From Antedon mediterranea (lineage: Eukaryota; Echinodermata; Crinoidea; Comatulida; Antedonidae), in contig NC_092677.1 of NCBI RefSeq assembly GCF_964355755.1, forward strand, positions 5,337,001-5,401,000: a stretch of 64,000 nucleotides of DNA. The letters are read 5' to 3'. The notes under the pieces were generated by a model. It was not told where the DNA came from and did no database searches. It saw only the letters and a program-made list of their open reading frames with translations. The first letter of the stretch is position 1. Every line of letters begins with the position of its first letter. Shown one piece after another: positions 24,520 through 36,811 of the stretch. The translations under genes and the position numbers were made by a program.

Positions 24520-27500
24520 TTAGTCATAGAACTGTCCACAATAATGTGCTTCTGTAACCTTTCCTTTGTTTAACGTACTAGTAACAACATGAGGTTCTTC
24601 GTAAAGCACCTCAGCATTTTGACATTGTATCTCAATTTCTTCTCTTTCCTAAAAAACAATAGTTAATTGATTATTATCACCAAATGTGAGCAAAACTGAA
24701 TGTTTTTAGTTTAATTCAAATCAATACATGTGGCATGTGATAGACAAAAATGGTTAATGATTATTCATTTTTGTACCGTCGCCGTACTGAATAAAAACAT
24801 TTTTAATTATAAAATTACCCAGAACAATAATTAATAATTGTAGACCTACAATTGAGTTATTTTACTTATGAATTTGGGGATTGCTGCATGAGCCTATGGA
24901 TAATCGCTGATTTTGTTTTGTTCACTGATTTTTGTGATCGATTTTTTTTTATTTCTTTTAAAATTGTAAGAAATGTTGACTGTTAGTAAACTATTTTCTA
25001 TTATGTTGTTTTGTTGCTGTTCATGTTTTCAAAACTTCATCAATCATTCCACAATGTACATCATTTGTTAGTATATTAAAACATATTACGTTACCATTGG
25101 GATTGGCCTGTATGTATTTTGTCTTGACTTAGGGTCTACCATATGGCCTAGTGTGTTGAGCTCATTGGAAACTCCAGAATGGGATGGAAATGTGAGTTCT
25201 TGATATTGAAGATTTTGACAATTTGACCTGATTTCCCTTAATCGTCTTTGCTAAAAAAAAAAATTATAGGAGTAAACCAAATGAAACATCTAACATAATA
25301 TTTACTGTGTGAGTAGCTGATTCCCGGTGCTGTATATCCACATACTATAATATTTGCCCAGTATCATAGAAGCTTTGGTGATACAGCGTATCTTTTGTAG
25401 CACATGGTGCTATTTTATGTAAGGTTGGTTAAAAATTATGTTATAGTATATGTTACTAGGAGATAATGTGAAGAACATTTGATGTTTTATTACCAAATAT
25501 TCATATGATTATGGAGAAATCCAGATACTCTTTGAGAATCGGTTGTGTTAGTGAATTCTTGTTAGTATTTTATTGAATGAATCTTCTGACATACTCAAAA
25601 CAAAAATACTCACATAAATATAACGTGAAGTTAACCAAGTAGGAACAGAACCAAGAATTAATGCAATGATGATAGCTACAGTTAGAACTGTACTATCTAT
25701 TGGAAACAAACCATCTAGAAAAGAAGTTGTATATAAATTATTAATAGGCTACCATCCAGATAAAAAAATTATGTTGCAATATGTTCTAGCATTGCAGGAC
25801 TAGAATACAGTTAACGTTTATGATCGTGTTGTTACTCAAATGTAATGTTTATTTTAATACTAACGGCATTTCAAAACGTGCAAAAATTATTAGTAACGTT
25901 GATTATGTGGCTTAGTAAGCAAGAAGTCATATCTAATCCACAAAAATGCAAGGTGTAATAATGATTATAACATTATAAATTTTTCAATTAAATAGTGCGG
26001 CATATTATGTGGATCGTGAGAAAAAATAATGACATGGCCTTACCTTTCAAATTACCTGTAGGCGTATCTGAAGGCCTACCTATAGGCCTATCTGTAGGCA
26101 AAGCTTTAGGCTTACAGTTCTTTAGTGTTGTTGTGTCATTAAGTTTTCCATTCTCTACATAACATGTTATATTTGATTGACATATCTCATCATTAATTTC
26201 TATAGTTGCTGTATTTTCTCCTTTCTTAACCATTTCTCCATCTTGTAATATCAATACTGATGATGGCTTGGGATGGCCCTCTGCTGTACAGGTTGCAAAA
26301 CAATCTTCAGGATTGAATGTTGCGATAATATCTGGAAAATTAGAGAATTAGAGAGAGAATTGATATAGACCTGGCGGCAAACCAGTCGCTCCATTCATGT
26401 TCACGTTATTTTTCAATTGGCTATCGATAGTTCATATTGTATTTAAAACGTTTCCTGAATTTGTGATGTGTTTTTATGATGAAAAAATAAATATTGGTGA
26501 AAAAGAAAGATTATATTATAGATTGAGAAAAGTATCATCAACTGCTAACAATGTACCACGTGATATGAAAAAGTTGATTTTTACATACAATATATATTTA
26601 ACTGGTTTTCGGCACTAGTTTTGCCATTATCTCCTTCAAACTGATCACTTTCTGCTTTACATGTATATCGTCCACTGTCGTCTGCAGTGGCTTCTTCAAT
26701 CTTAAGAACATATTTAGAATTGTCGTTGATTATCTTCTGTCCATCTTTATACCAAGTGATGTAAGGAGTTGGATCTCCACCATGATTACTACAAGTAAAT
26801 GTGATTGTTTCTCCTTCGTAGATAGTGCCTGTTGAGGCATGAAGAAGTGGTTGATCCAAAACTAAAAAAAGGGAAAACAAATCAACAAAAACACTAGACT
26901 AACACACATAAGACAATTTACAAAATGAATAACAGAAAGAAATGTAGGTCTATGCAGGTTTTTCTACATTCATAACCGTTTTTAGTGCCTACTTTAGCTA
27001 TAAAAAAACTGTTTTACGAATACTCACAATATACAGTTAATATAGATACATTTGATAAAATATGTAATCCATCTGCGGTTTGTATCTGGCATCTAAATCT
27101 TCTATGAGAATCGTTTCTCAGAGGCTGTAAGATCACCAGGCTAGCTTTACCAGGAGCAGTGTGTAACCGGAAACGTCCATTATCCATCTTTTTATTATTC
27201 ACAATTCCCGGGTTAATATTTACTCCATCTTCACTTAGTTCATCCCATTGTATTGTTTCAGGCGTAGATGTAACTTGTAAATAGTCACAAGTTATCACCA
27301 CTTCAGCATCGCCTTCTTTTGTTGTCTGGTTATAAGTCGTCACCAATTGACTATGGGCTTTTAAATTAGGAACATTAGAGTTATTAAAACATAACCACAG
27401 TTTGTTTTCAAACCACTGAATTGATGATAATCAAATCAAGTCATAACGTACTTTTACAGTACAAGTATCAGTATACTGTAGAATCGGACCCAATGAACTA

Positions 27501-27646
27501 TACTAAGTAAATAATGATAATATGCCTTTGAGTAACCGGTAAGTGCATTAACATTGTTTTATTAACATTTAATATCAATTCAATAAACTCTTACCGACTA
27601 AAAAGTGTAGACATTGAATAAATAGGAGTATCACCTTCAAACCCAT
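24520..27646 (-). CDS. Three-Ig-domain transmembrane receptor, copy C (complete)
   Basis: Exons in coding order: 27595-27646 (ATG, signal peptide MGLKVILLFIQCLHFLV), 27028-27357 (Ig1, ITCDY, FRCQIQT), 26589-26861 (Ig2, FTCSN, ITWYKDG, RYTCKAE), 26044-26331 (Ig3 plus a Pro-rich stalk), 25614-25714 (transmembrane), 25095-25250 and 24520-24648 (tail, stop TAA). Total 1329 bases, 442 residues. The tail keeps LYEEPH, a Tyr-x-x-Pro motif, and the end HYCGQFYD shared with D. The middle tail exon of A and D (135 bases, phase 0-0) is missing, which keeps the frame. A probable 5' UTR exon has its donor at about 27958-27963. It is head to head with gene E. Confidence 0.82.
26050..26112 (-). repeat. AGGCCTA-type repeat inside the Ig3 exon of gene C
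   Basis: The end of the Ig3 exon contains imperfect AGGCCTATAGG-like repeats, read as a Pro/Arg/Thr-rich stalk (PKALPTDRPIGRPSDTPTG). Copy D has NACNLK at the same place, so 17 to 18 extra residues have been gained here from the genome's common simple repeat. Confidence 0.7.
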
Positions 27647-27964
27647 ACCTAACTGATGAGAAAATATTTATACTATATTAATGTTTTTGTCGATAATGAT
27701 ACCGTCATGAACCATTAGGAATTACGAACTAAACTAAAAGTAAAGGACGTCTATTTCAAATTAGTTGTTATCGAGACATTTTATCAAGCTAATAACAAAA
27801 ATCCATATTGTTTTTCCGATTTATGACTTATGACTTTACCGATATTTTAATTTATGCTATACCACAATCATCTTCTTCGTTTATGAACATTTTATAGTAA
27901 TTTCTATTCATTACTTTAATAGGCCTATCATTCAATTATTCTAAATTAACAATTAATACTTACG

Positions 27965-29788
27965 CTACCTTTATCGCATCTGAAATAAATAAATAAAATG
28001 TTGACAATATATGTTATTTTATATGTAATTTCCTGTCAACAATCAGATGTACTTTCAACTTTTTTGTTTCATTTTCGATAGATTTCAACGACAGTTTAAA
28101 TCAGCACAGATATTGATGTAAACTGATGATTGATTTATATCGGTATCGACGTACCTCTCTATTGATTCACAAACAATTGTCTAATGAAATTTGTTTAGGC
28201 CTACATTTTTTATTATTTTTATTTTTGGTCACAAAGATTTACATTTCTTATTTTTAGACCCTACTTTTACTTTAGAGTTTTTCCTTCCGTTATAATAGTA
28301 AAGTGAGAGTAATAAATATACAAAATAACTATTAAATCATGGAGGTATAAAAATAGTTACCTCCTCATGATTAAATCTACATTTCCATACCGAATGCCGT
28401 TAAATTAAAACTGTTCGATTCGATGCATTGTCGAAATTTTCTCACACCGATGTCAACTACTTCATCTATTTATAAACCACTACTTATTGATTTTAAATGT
28501 TTATTTTCTTATGTTTAACTTCATACTTAAATTTTTTAATTTTTACAAATGCTAAGTTTGGTTTATTTTAGGCCTTTCATATTAATTATTTTATCACAAC
28601 ACTTCAGTTATGGAGGTTTCTTCTTAAACATTTATATTCATTATAACTCTTATAATAATAATAATGAATAAATATACTTATATACAGTAGGCCTATACTC
28701 CATCAAAAGTTAAGTGTTGTACTTTTTCACTTTTGTATAATTCATTTCCTTTCCTTTTTTTTCTTTCTTTAAACTTATGAACGCACCGTCATAAAACGTG
28801 TGCCGCTGTTCTAAAAGCGTCTGTTCAATAAAGTTATTATTCTTATTATTATGGCACTTCGGGCGTTCCATACTAATTTATTTTCATTCTGGAAAAAGGG
28901 CGTAGCCTAGGCCTATTCAGTTCTCTTCCTCTTCCTTCAATTCAAGCCCTCTTCTTTTGCGCAGGTACGGTAGTCTAATTAGGCTAGGCCTAGGCCCAAG
29001 TCTAGGCGTTTAAAAAAAACAGTTTGTGTTTAATTTTCATATGAGAGTGAAGTAAATAGGCTGTCGGCCAATGTTTAAGTAGCCTAAATAAAGGCCGGCC
29101 GGCCGCCTAGGGCGTCCTAAGGGCCTAGCTAGCCTAGGCCTAATACTATCTACTAAACTATCTATTACAAGCCTAGGCAGGCTATATGTATGGCTTTGAA
29201 TCAAGCCAGCGTACTATCTAGGCCTAGTCTAGTAAAACTAAAGTAAAATATTTTGTATTACTGGTTGGGGATAATTAAAAGAAAGGTAACCACAAACTTT
29301 ACTAGCCTAGGCTAGTACTAGTAGGGCTAGCCTAGGCCTAGGGCCTAAATAATTAAATATACAACAATAGTCAATACATTAGTTAGTCATTACAGAGCTT
29401 TGGATAAATTTACAGCTAGGCACTAACAACATTTTATCATTAATCTAATCATTTTTAATTTATTATTATTAACCTGAATTGTATAACAACCTGCGAATGT
29501 GATATAAGACAAACAATTATGCCTGTTGATTGAAAAACAACTAAATTCAGTCTTTGAAATTCAATCATATTTCACAAGACTAAAAACATCAGCAAAGGCA
29601 TAGTACTGTAGTTGATAGCCTACACCAGTACCAAGTTGGACCTAGGTCCTAGTGTGATGTTCTTTAATTCCACTATATATAAGTATAGTTATTACTGCAT
29701 ATTATATTTAACAATTTTTCATAATACATACTGTAAATGAATAAATTTTAACAATCATCATTTTTGTTGTTTTATGTTATTTATACAG
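27965..29788. other. Spacer between divergent genes C and E
   Basis: About 1.8 kb with no coding signal. It starts beyond the probable 5' UTR exon of C and ends at the signal exon of E, so it probably holds both promoters. It contains the AGGCCTA-rich cluster at 28900-29345 and AT-rich filler. No TATA box or other site can be called with confidence. Confidence 0.5.
28900..29345. repeat. Second cluster of AGGCCTA palindromes
   Basis: Dense overlapping copies of CCTAGGCCTA, GGCCTAGG, GGCCGGCC and CTAGCCTAGG in the C/E spacer. It is GC-richer than its surroundings. Confidence 0.7.
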
Positions 29789-29790
29789 AG

Positions 29791-32700
29791 ATGCATTTGC
29801 TAGTAGGTGTAGTCATATTCCTTTGTCTGATTAAATATGGTAAGTATTTTTTTCATAATTGTTTTAATTATTTATTTGTCTAACTATACAGTACAGTTTA
29901 TATACTTTAATTTTTATTTTTTTAAATTATGTAGTAGCTGACTACAGCAAATACATGAAACATCTCTGGTGTATAAAAATGGACTGAACAGTAAAAATTA
30001 ATTACTTTGCCTCATGTATTCTTTAATTTCTAGAGGCCCAAGGTCAGTTGGTGACAGCATCTGACCAGTCAGCCAATGAAGGTGATGAAGTGGTGATAAC
30101 TTGTGATTATTATTTATTAGTCATTAATACTACACTTCATGCAATACAATGGGATGAAGTAAATGAAAATGGAGGAACTCTCAACGCAGGAATTGTGAAT
30201 AGTAACAAATTGTATAATAGACGTTTCAGTTTAGACACTGATCCTGATCGTTCTACAGCTAGCCTGGTGATTGCACACGTTTTCAGAAATGATTCTCAAA
30301 GAAGATTTCAATGTCAGATAACAACAAAAAGTGGAGAAATTGAATTATCAAAACCTCCATCTATTCTAACAGTTTACTGTAAGTAAATTAAAAAAATTGT
30401 TCTTTAACATACCTCCTATTCTTGCCATTTGATTGGTTAATTACGCATCATGTGTCATTCAACGACAAAGTGCTACCTAATGAGAATAATTTGTAAACAT
30501 TGTGCGAATTTGCCATGCACGGTTGTTGACTGATCAACTTGTGCACGCCATCTAGAATTGTTAAAACTCCGCACCAAAAATTGATGCATTGCTTCCTGGC
30601 CCTATGTAGCCTTCCAGCATAACCTAGATAAATTGAATAAAAGTTTATTTTAAGCATGTGTGTATTATAAAACAAATAATGAATGTTTTTATTCATTGAA
30701 AGGTGAGAATATTTCTAACTACACATAAACATTCCTTATTTGTATACTATATCACTGGAATCTTTTTAGGTGATATCTAGTATAGTTAGTATACCCAGTG
30801 TGATACACTGCAGTTTTTATTTTTCTGTGAAATTTAGTCTTTAAAGGCCAGAGGAGATAATGGTTGTTGTCAGCATTCTAAATATTTCTGTGTGCGATTT
30901 TGGTAAACTTTAAACTTTCATTCAGGGTGTAAGAGCAACCAACAATTGAAACTCTTGACAATAGGCATATTTTCATTTATTCTGTTGACATATTTTCAAA
31001 ATATGATTTGTTGTACAGTATGTTATATTAGTAGGTCTAGACCCAGGGCCAATTCAATTTCAATTTTTCCCATCCTGCTTCATATATATTTTTTGAAAAA
31101 ACAAAGATGAAAGAAAATATTTTTGGATACAGGACAAAATTCCACAAGTAATCTATTACGATGGCTTATAGTAAATAAAGAAAATTATTTTTCGTAGACT
31201 TGAACCAACCACTTCTTAAAGCAACAGCAAACACTGTCTACGAAGGTCAATCAGTGACCTTTATCTGTAGTAAACCTGATGGTGATCCTACGCCTGACAT
31301 TACTTGGTATAAAGGTGGCCAGATAGTCAACACAGACAACCCTTCTAGATATGAGATTGTAAATAACAGTACAGAGTCAGTTCTTAAGATTAAATCAGCT
31401 ACTAAAGAAGATGGTGGGAGATATACATGTAAAGCAGAAAGTGATCAGTTTAAAGGAGAGGATGCTGAGACAAGTGTTGGAAAACAGTTGGATATATATT
31501 GTATGAAAACAAACATCTTTGAAATGTTTTATTATAACTACTCTTATAGACTTTTTTTAATGAAGTATTGAGTAATTAGCATGTGCTGTTTTTATATCAA
31601 ATCACAACTACAAATAACCAGTTTTATTTTAATCAAATTCTATATTAAAAAATGAAATAAACAAACTGCAGTCCTTAAATTGTTTTCAAGCTATAAATAA
31701 GGAAGTAATAACCAGTTAATTGGTATTTAAAAATAAATGTTAACTTTTTTGTTAAGTTAATTTGTGTTTTGACCAGTCATTTGAAATTTCTGTTGAATGA
31801 ATTGTAGATGTACAGTACCGTAGATCAATTTTGATGAGATTGACAATAACTGCTGTCCCTTTTTAGATATCATTGTTACTTTTACATCTGAAGATGGTAT
31901 TGCAACATGTACAGCAGAGGGCTATCCCAAGCCATCATCAGTATTGATATTACAAGATGGAAAAGTGGTTAAGAAAGGAGAAAATACAGCAACTATTGAA
32001 ATTACTGCAGAGATATGTCAATCAGATCTCACATGTTATGCAGAAAATGGACATCTTAATAAAACAAAAGGAATCAAGAACTGTGATGCAGGTATAATAC
32101 ATAGCAATTTTGTTATGCTTAATTAGCAATGGAACTTGGTTACCTTTATTAATTTTTATTTTTTTTTGCACATAAAATTCTTTGAATTATTTGTTTGTTG
32201 CTTAATTGTTCTCTCTATCAGTGACCACAAACAGTTGAGGCATGTAGTATGCAAATGTTTAGCAAACCAAAGACTTGCCCCTGTTTGTGGTGAAGGTGAT
32301 GATATAAGAAAATCAACCAAATGTACAGTTGTTTTTAATTATAGTAATGGTTGTATTGCAAAAATCTAAATCTTAAATCAGTTTTATTCTTTGTGATATT
32401 GATTTATATTTTTTATGATACATTAATTTTGTTTTATTGATTGTAATATTAATTGTTACATTTACAATGCTTTCAGTTTTGTATCTGTTTTGGAGAGAGT
32501 TGAATTTTTGAATGGATAGAATAATAAAACACCTACTGTATGTAAATTGGATTAACTCATACCAGGAGAGTTAACTCTTCCCTGCTCATACCAAGGTTTA
32601 TATGTTATGGTAAATACTATATTTTTTAAAATGTTTTTTTATAAATTTTTAATAAAAATAAATAATTTTTCTTATACCTGTTGCAGGCAGTTCAGGATCA

Positions 32701-35359
32701 TCAAACACCGTCTGGATTATTTTTGTGGTGATTGTTGTATTCATCCCTTTCTGGTTTCTGTTACTTCTTGTTTGTAAGTAATATCTTAATTTTTTACTTC
32801 TCATAGCAGTTGCACAATGTAAACATTATTCCTGATTACAATCTTTCTTTCATATTAGCATAAAAACGGCTTGTTCAGACCTAAAAGAAGTTTGCACTTC
32901 TTGCTATAATTCCTAGTCATATGAACTTAATTAAATTACTTTTATTTCATATTATATAAGAGATAATTCATTTTTTTTTCATTTCATATTCATTTCATTT
33001 TCATTAAAAGATAAAAAGAAATTTGGAAGCTGGTGAGTTTAGTCTGATAACTTTAAATTACTGTATTTTGATTAGGATTTACAATACTGTAGTATCACTG
33101 CAGTACAAACACTTTTATTGCAATCCATAATGTAATTTTGCACAAACATTCAATGCTCTCAGAATCGCCTGCCCCACATCCTGATTTCTCATTTTATAGA
33201 TAAATAGCAGGCTACCAATCCAAAGGCCTTTGGTTCGTCAAATCCTGTCATGTCAGTACTTATGGTTATCCTTGGCAATTGGCCTAATGAACAAAACGAT
33301 AAACATTATTATTTTGTATTGTACCCTAAATCACTTGTTAGTGGTGGTGGTCAACGAAGAAGACCCTTGTATGGTGCACAGCTTCTTTTAGTTATATTAT
33401 TGTTTTCTATTTTATTAATCCTACAGCATTGGTACTAATTGCAGTGGTGGAGTTACCCATGTGGCTTTAGAGGTTGGCTATGAATATTTGTGATTTCTAT
33501 TAAAGTCTAGTTTGAGGAGAAGATGGGGATTTTTTGTTGGGCTAGTAGGCTATCAAATTGACCAGATTTGTAGTAGGAAATTGTTAAATATTTTAATTAT
33601 CCCTGGGAAGGGTTTTAGTTTAGTGTGGGGTTGTACTGCTATCAACCTCTGTGGCGCAGTGGTTAGAGCATTAGACTTGCAATCGAGAGGTTGCCGGTTC
33701 AAGCCCCGGCCCCGACCAGCACTCAACATTTCCGACCAGGATTTACAGGCTGCCGACCACCACTATTATTTATTAATCATTACGATATTTATATTTAGGC
33801 CTAGGCCTAACTAAAATTCGTACTAAAACATTTTACCTAGCACATCGTTAATAACAGACAAGCTAGCCTCATATAGATAAGACAAAAGACTACAGCAAAT
33901 GTTTCCGTGGTTACGTACGTTACTTTATTTGTAACACAATACCAGGCCTACCCTGCCCTGGTATTCATTGTTACAGCTTGTGAGTCATGGCGAACAACGT
34001 GCTACACAGCACAGTGTACAAGTTTAAAGTTCACATAGCGACCATTCAAGCGTTTTATTTTGCACAGATTAAAAATACAAACAACTAGAAAGCCACTCCG
34101 AGAGTGCATACCTCCGCCTACTGTAAAATTCTCCTACATATTGGGGTGATGAAGTACAACATGATTAGAATTATACTTGGAAAATTTACTACATTTGAAT
34201 TATCCTGGGATGGCCTGGGAGAGGAAAAAGAAGGCTGGGGCAGAGGTAATTCAGTCGTATCAAAATTAGATATTTTAATCATTAGCCAATATGACACCTA
34301 TCCATTTACACAGTTGCAAGGAACTTTAAACTATCATACAGTAGTTATGTATCGCCCTCTCATTATGAAGCTAAAGTTTTTGAATTGAGATTTGTACTGG
34401 GTAGTGAGGGGCGTGATTGTAGAGGGTGGAGGTGGGTGAGTATAGGGAGATACTGGCGTCCAGGGGTTATGAGGTATCAACATATGGGAATTGTACTGAG
34501 AAGGTTTTAAACTAAATTTGTAACCTGCCCTGTGTGGGTATATTTGGTAGTTTATGATAAGTAGTTGTGAGCAATTTTGTTTTATAATTAATAATTACTT
34601 TACTTTTTGAACCTTGTACCTGGAAAAATTTGAAAATCAGTACTAAAGTATTTTCTGGAAATGCAATCAAAGAAATAAACTAACTAACTTTAGAACAGCA
34701 GTCTAAACACTCCACATATTGTGTGTCCTTGGGAAATTTAGATAATGATTAAAAGAATAACATACCTTACATTTTGGTAAAAGAGATACTGGATGCTATG
34801 TAAGCTCTGCTATCTTTTCTGGCTGTTTTACTTTATCGTTTTCATTTAGCTTTTCGCTTTTTTTTTTGTATCTCCATTGCGATCCAGCCACTGATACCCA
34901 CAGCATTGTCATTTTTTCAATAATTTGCCTTTGAATTTGTATATATGCTATGTAATATAAGGTTTACTATCAATCAACTATAACAGTTATTCTATGCAAA
35001 ACTAATTTTGTATTATGCTTTCAAAGACAAGTCGTATTGATGATCCTGAGGTTGCAACATCATTCATGGTACGTCCAGAAAATGAAGGTAAACTTTGCCA
35101 TTAATATCCCTGAATAATAAAAGACATATGGCTATAAAGGTCTCAGAGAAAAAAGATAGTATATGCATTATAATTTATTATAAATGGCATTAACTTTTGA
35201 TTAGAAATTTAAAAGGAAAGGAACATGTGGTTGCTTTAAAAAGGCTATTATTTTCAGTAATGTTCCCATGCAGTATGCTATTAATTTTTGCCCTTGCACA
35301 GCAATTGTTTATGTGTTGTCTTTGTTATTATTCTATCTAGAAACAGATTCGATTGAAAG
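29791..35359 (+). CDS. Three-Ig-domain transmembrane receptor, copy E
   Basis: Closest to B. Exons: 29789-29839 (ATG at 29791, signal peptide MHLLVGVVIFLCLIKY), 30034-30378 (Ig1, ITCDYY, FQCQITT), 31198-31500 (Ig2, FICSK, ITWYKGG, RYTCKAE), 31867-32091 (Ig3), 32687-32773 (transmembrane, VWIIFVVIVVFIPFWFLLLLV), 33011-33032, then tail exons homologous to B at 35027-35087 and 35341-35359. The exon matching 13962-14031 of B should lie near 33199-33245, but joining it gives TGA, so the protein may end just after the membrane (YKKKFGS) or use splicing I did not see. No Tyr-x-x-Pro motif is present. It has no counterpart of the 13359-13619 block of B. Confidence 0.75.
30415..30530. repeat. Dispersed repeat, copy 3 of 3
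   Basis: Matches 16985-17130 through TTGATTGGTTAATTACGCATC and the following CATTC...CTACC(C/T)AATG section. It lies in the Ig1-Ig2 intron of gene E. Confidence 0.5.
33645..33800 (+). repeat. tRNA-derived SINE
   Basis: The head is tRNA-like, with A box TGGCGCAGTGGTTAGAGC and B box GGTTCAAGCCCC, arranged as in a Cys/Ala-type tRNA. The acceptor stem does not pair and there is no 3' tRNA end; an unrelated tail follows. It is therefore a SINE or tRNA relic rather than a working tRNA gene. It lies in a tail intron of gene E. Confidence 0.65.
34083..34145 (+). repeat. CTCCGCC/GGCGGAG SINE family, fragment 1
   Basis: Has the left-end signature of the family, ACTCCGAGAGTGCATACC followed by TCCGCCTACTGTAAAA, as at 37689 and 46409. 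The right end with GGCGGAGG was not found, so the copy is truncated. Confidence 0.65.
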
Positions 35360-35487
35360 GTAAATTGTGGTATTTAAAATTGTCTATTTCAAGCTTTGGA
35401 AGTGTACTTCACTTTTCTCTTCTAAAATTGACTGAAAAAAAAAAAACAACTATGCGTAAAGTAGAATTATTAATGACATTTTTATTG

Positions 35488-35775
35488 CCAAGGAATCATT
35501 AATTAGTAATTAATTGCCTTTATTCTTCGCAAGGTAAGGTGGACGTGACGCCTTACTAGGCAACCATATTTAAAAATATTCTACTGATATTTGGCTAAAT
35601 AATATAACAGATATCACCTTTTATATCAGTGAAATATAAGATTTGAAATCCCCTTGGGAATGATATTTTTCTTTTGAGGATATGTATTTCTCTTTGCTTT
35701 GCTTCGGAAAATATATATTCCCACGAGAAAAATATCATTTCCTCTGGGGATGTCAAATCTTTTATTCATCTTTAA
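35488..35775. repeat. Inverted-repeat element, copy 1
   Basis: Internal arms at about 35638-35672 and 35725-35760 are near reverse complements (AAGATTTGAAATCCCC against GGGGATGTCAAATCTT). The left half, GGAATCATTAATTAGTA...CAAGGTAAGGTG, reappears in inverse orientation at 45290-45355. Unidentified family. Confidence 0.55.
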
Positions 35776-36497
35776 GCATAGTACTGTATCTCCATTTTCC
35801 ACTTTCTCTGGGAAAAATTTAGAAAAGTTTTTCTCAACTAATTTGTGTCATATGGGGTCTTGAAAAACCAAAAGGTGACCATTTAGTAAACTTAAAAATG
35901 TTGTATTTGGATTCCTTGACCCTTAAAACATATACTTTTCCACTAAAATCATATCCATACATGACGTAGAAGCTGATACTGTATGAGCAAAAATCTGTAT
36001 TTTATGGTGACCATTTTAAAAAACCAAAATGGTTTTTTTTGGTGGATAAATAGTGTACACCCTTTATTGGCCCATTTTAGACATTTATAAAATTTAGACT
36101 AGGATATTGGCAGGCAATATCTATATAATACCAATTTACTATTGCTAACCTAAAGTTGGTTACTGTCTTTTTCCATGCATATTATAATGTTCCTTCACTG
36201 CTACCTATTGTCATATTTATAATGGTTTTCTTCATTGTTGGTATACTGTTTACTGTGATATACTATATATTAACATTACTCATTACTCATACCTATGACA
36301 AATTTATTGTAACTGTATACTATTGAAATATTTGTACTACAGTATATAAGTACTATCTAAATTAGTGCCAATTTGTACCAAACATTAAATTACAAGTGTA
36401 TTTATCTTTGACTTGACATTTTCCCATATAATAACATGCACCCCTGCCTTCCCTTTCAGCACTGTTTTTTTCCTGATATTTACTTTTTTTCCATTAG

Positions 36498-36811
36498 ACC
36501 TCTTAGACATGAAACTGCTTATGAGGGTCAGAAGGATTTTAAGTTACTCCTAGACCTACCAAATCTGGACATTTCTGCTGCAATATCCAATATTGCATGG
36601 TATAAGCAAAATGGAGCAGAGAAATTGCTGACATCTTTCCCATCACATAATACAATGTCATGCTATCAATGTGGATTTGTGGATAAGTCGAGTAAAGTGT
36701 ACCTTAAGATCAGTGATGTTGAATCTAAAGATGCAGGAAAATACATATGTAAAGTGGAAGTTAAAGGAAAACCGGATATATATGAGTGTTCTGGAATGTT
36801 GACAGTTACGG
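36498..36811 (+). pseudogene. Non-canonical Ig exon T4 with a 13-base deletion
   Basis: The domain is clear (IAWYKQNGAEKLL, CYQCGF, KDAGKYICKV, IYECSG), but the exon is 314 bases where its siblings are multiples of three. Against T5, about 13 bases are missing right after the DLLDMK start, between ATGAAA and CTGCTTATGAGGG, throwing the phase-1 entry out of frame. Adding 13 gives 327, 109 codons. The main frame is also open upstream through the intron to an ATG at 36436, so an alternative start is possible. Confidence 0.65.

Noticed and set aside
33645-33720. Functional tRNA gene
   Set aside because: A and B boxes are present but the acceptor stem does not pair and an unrelated tail follows, so it is called a SINE.
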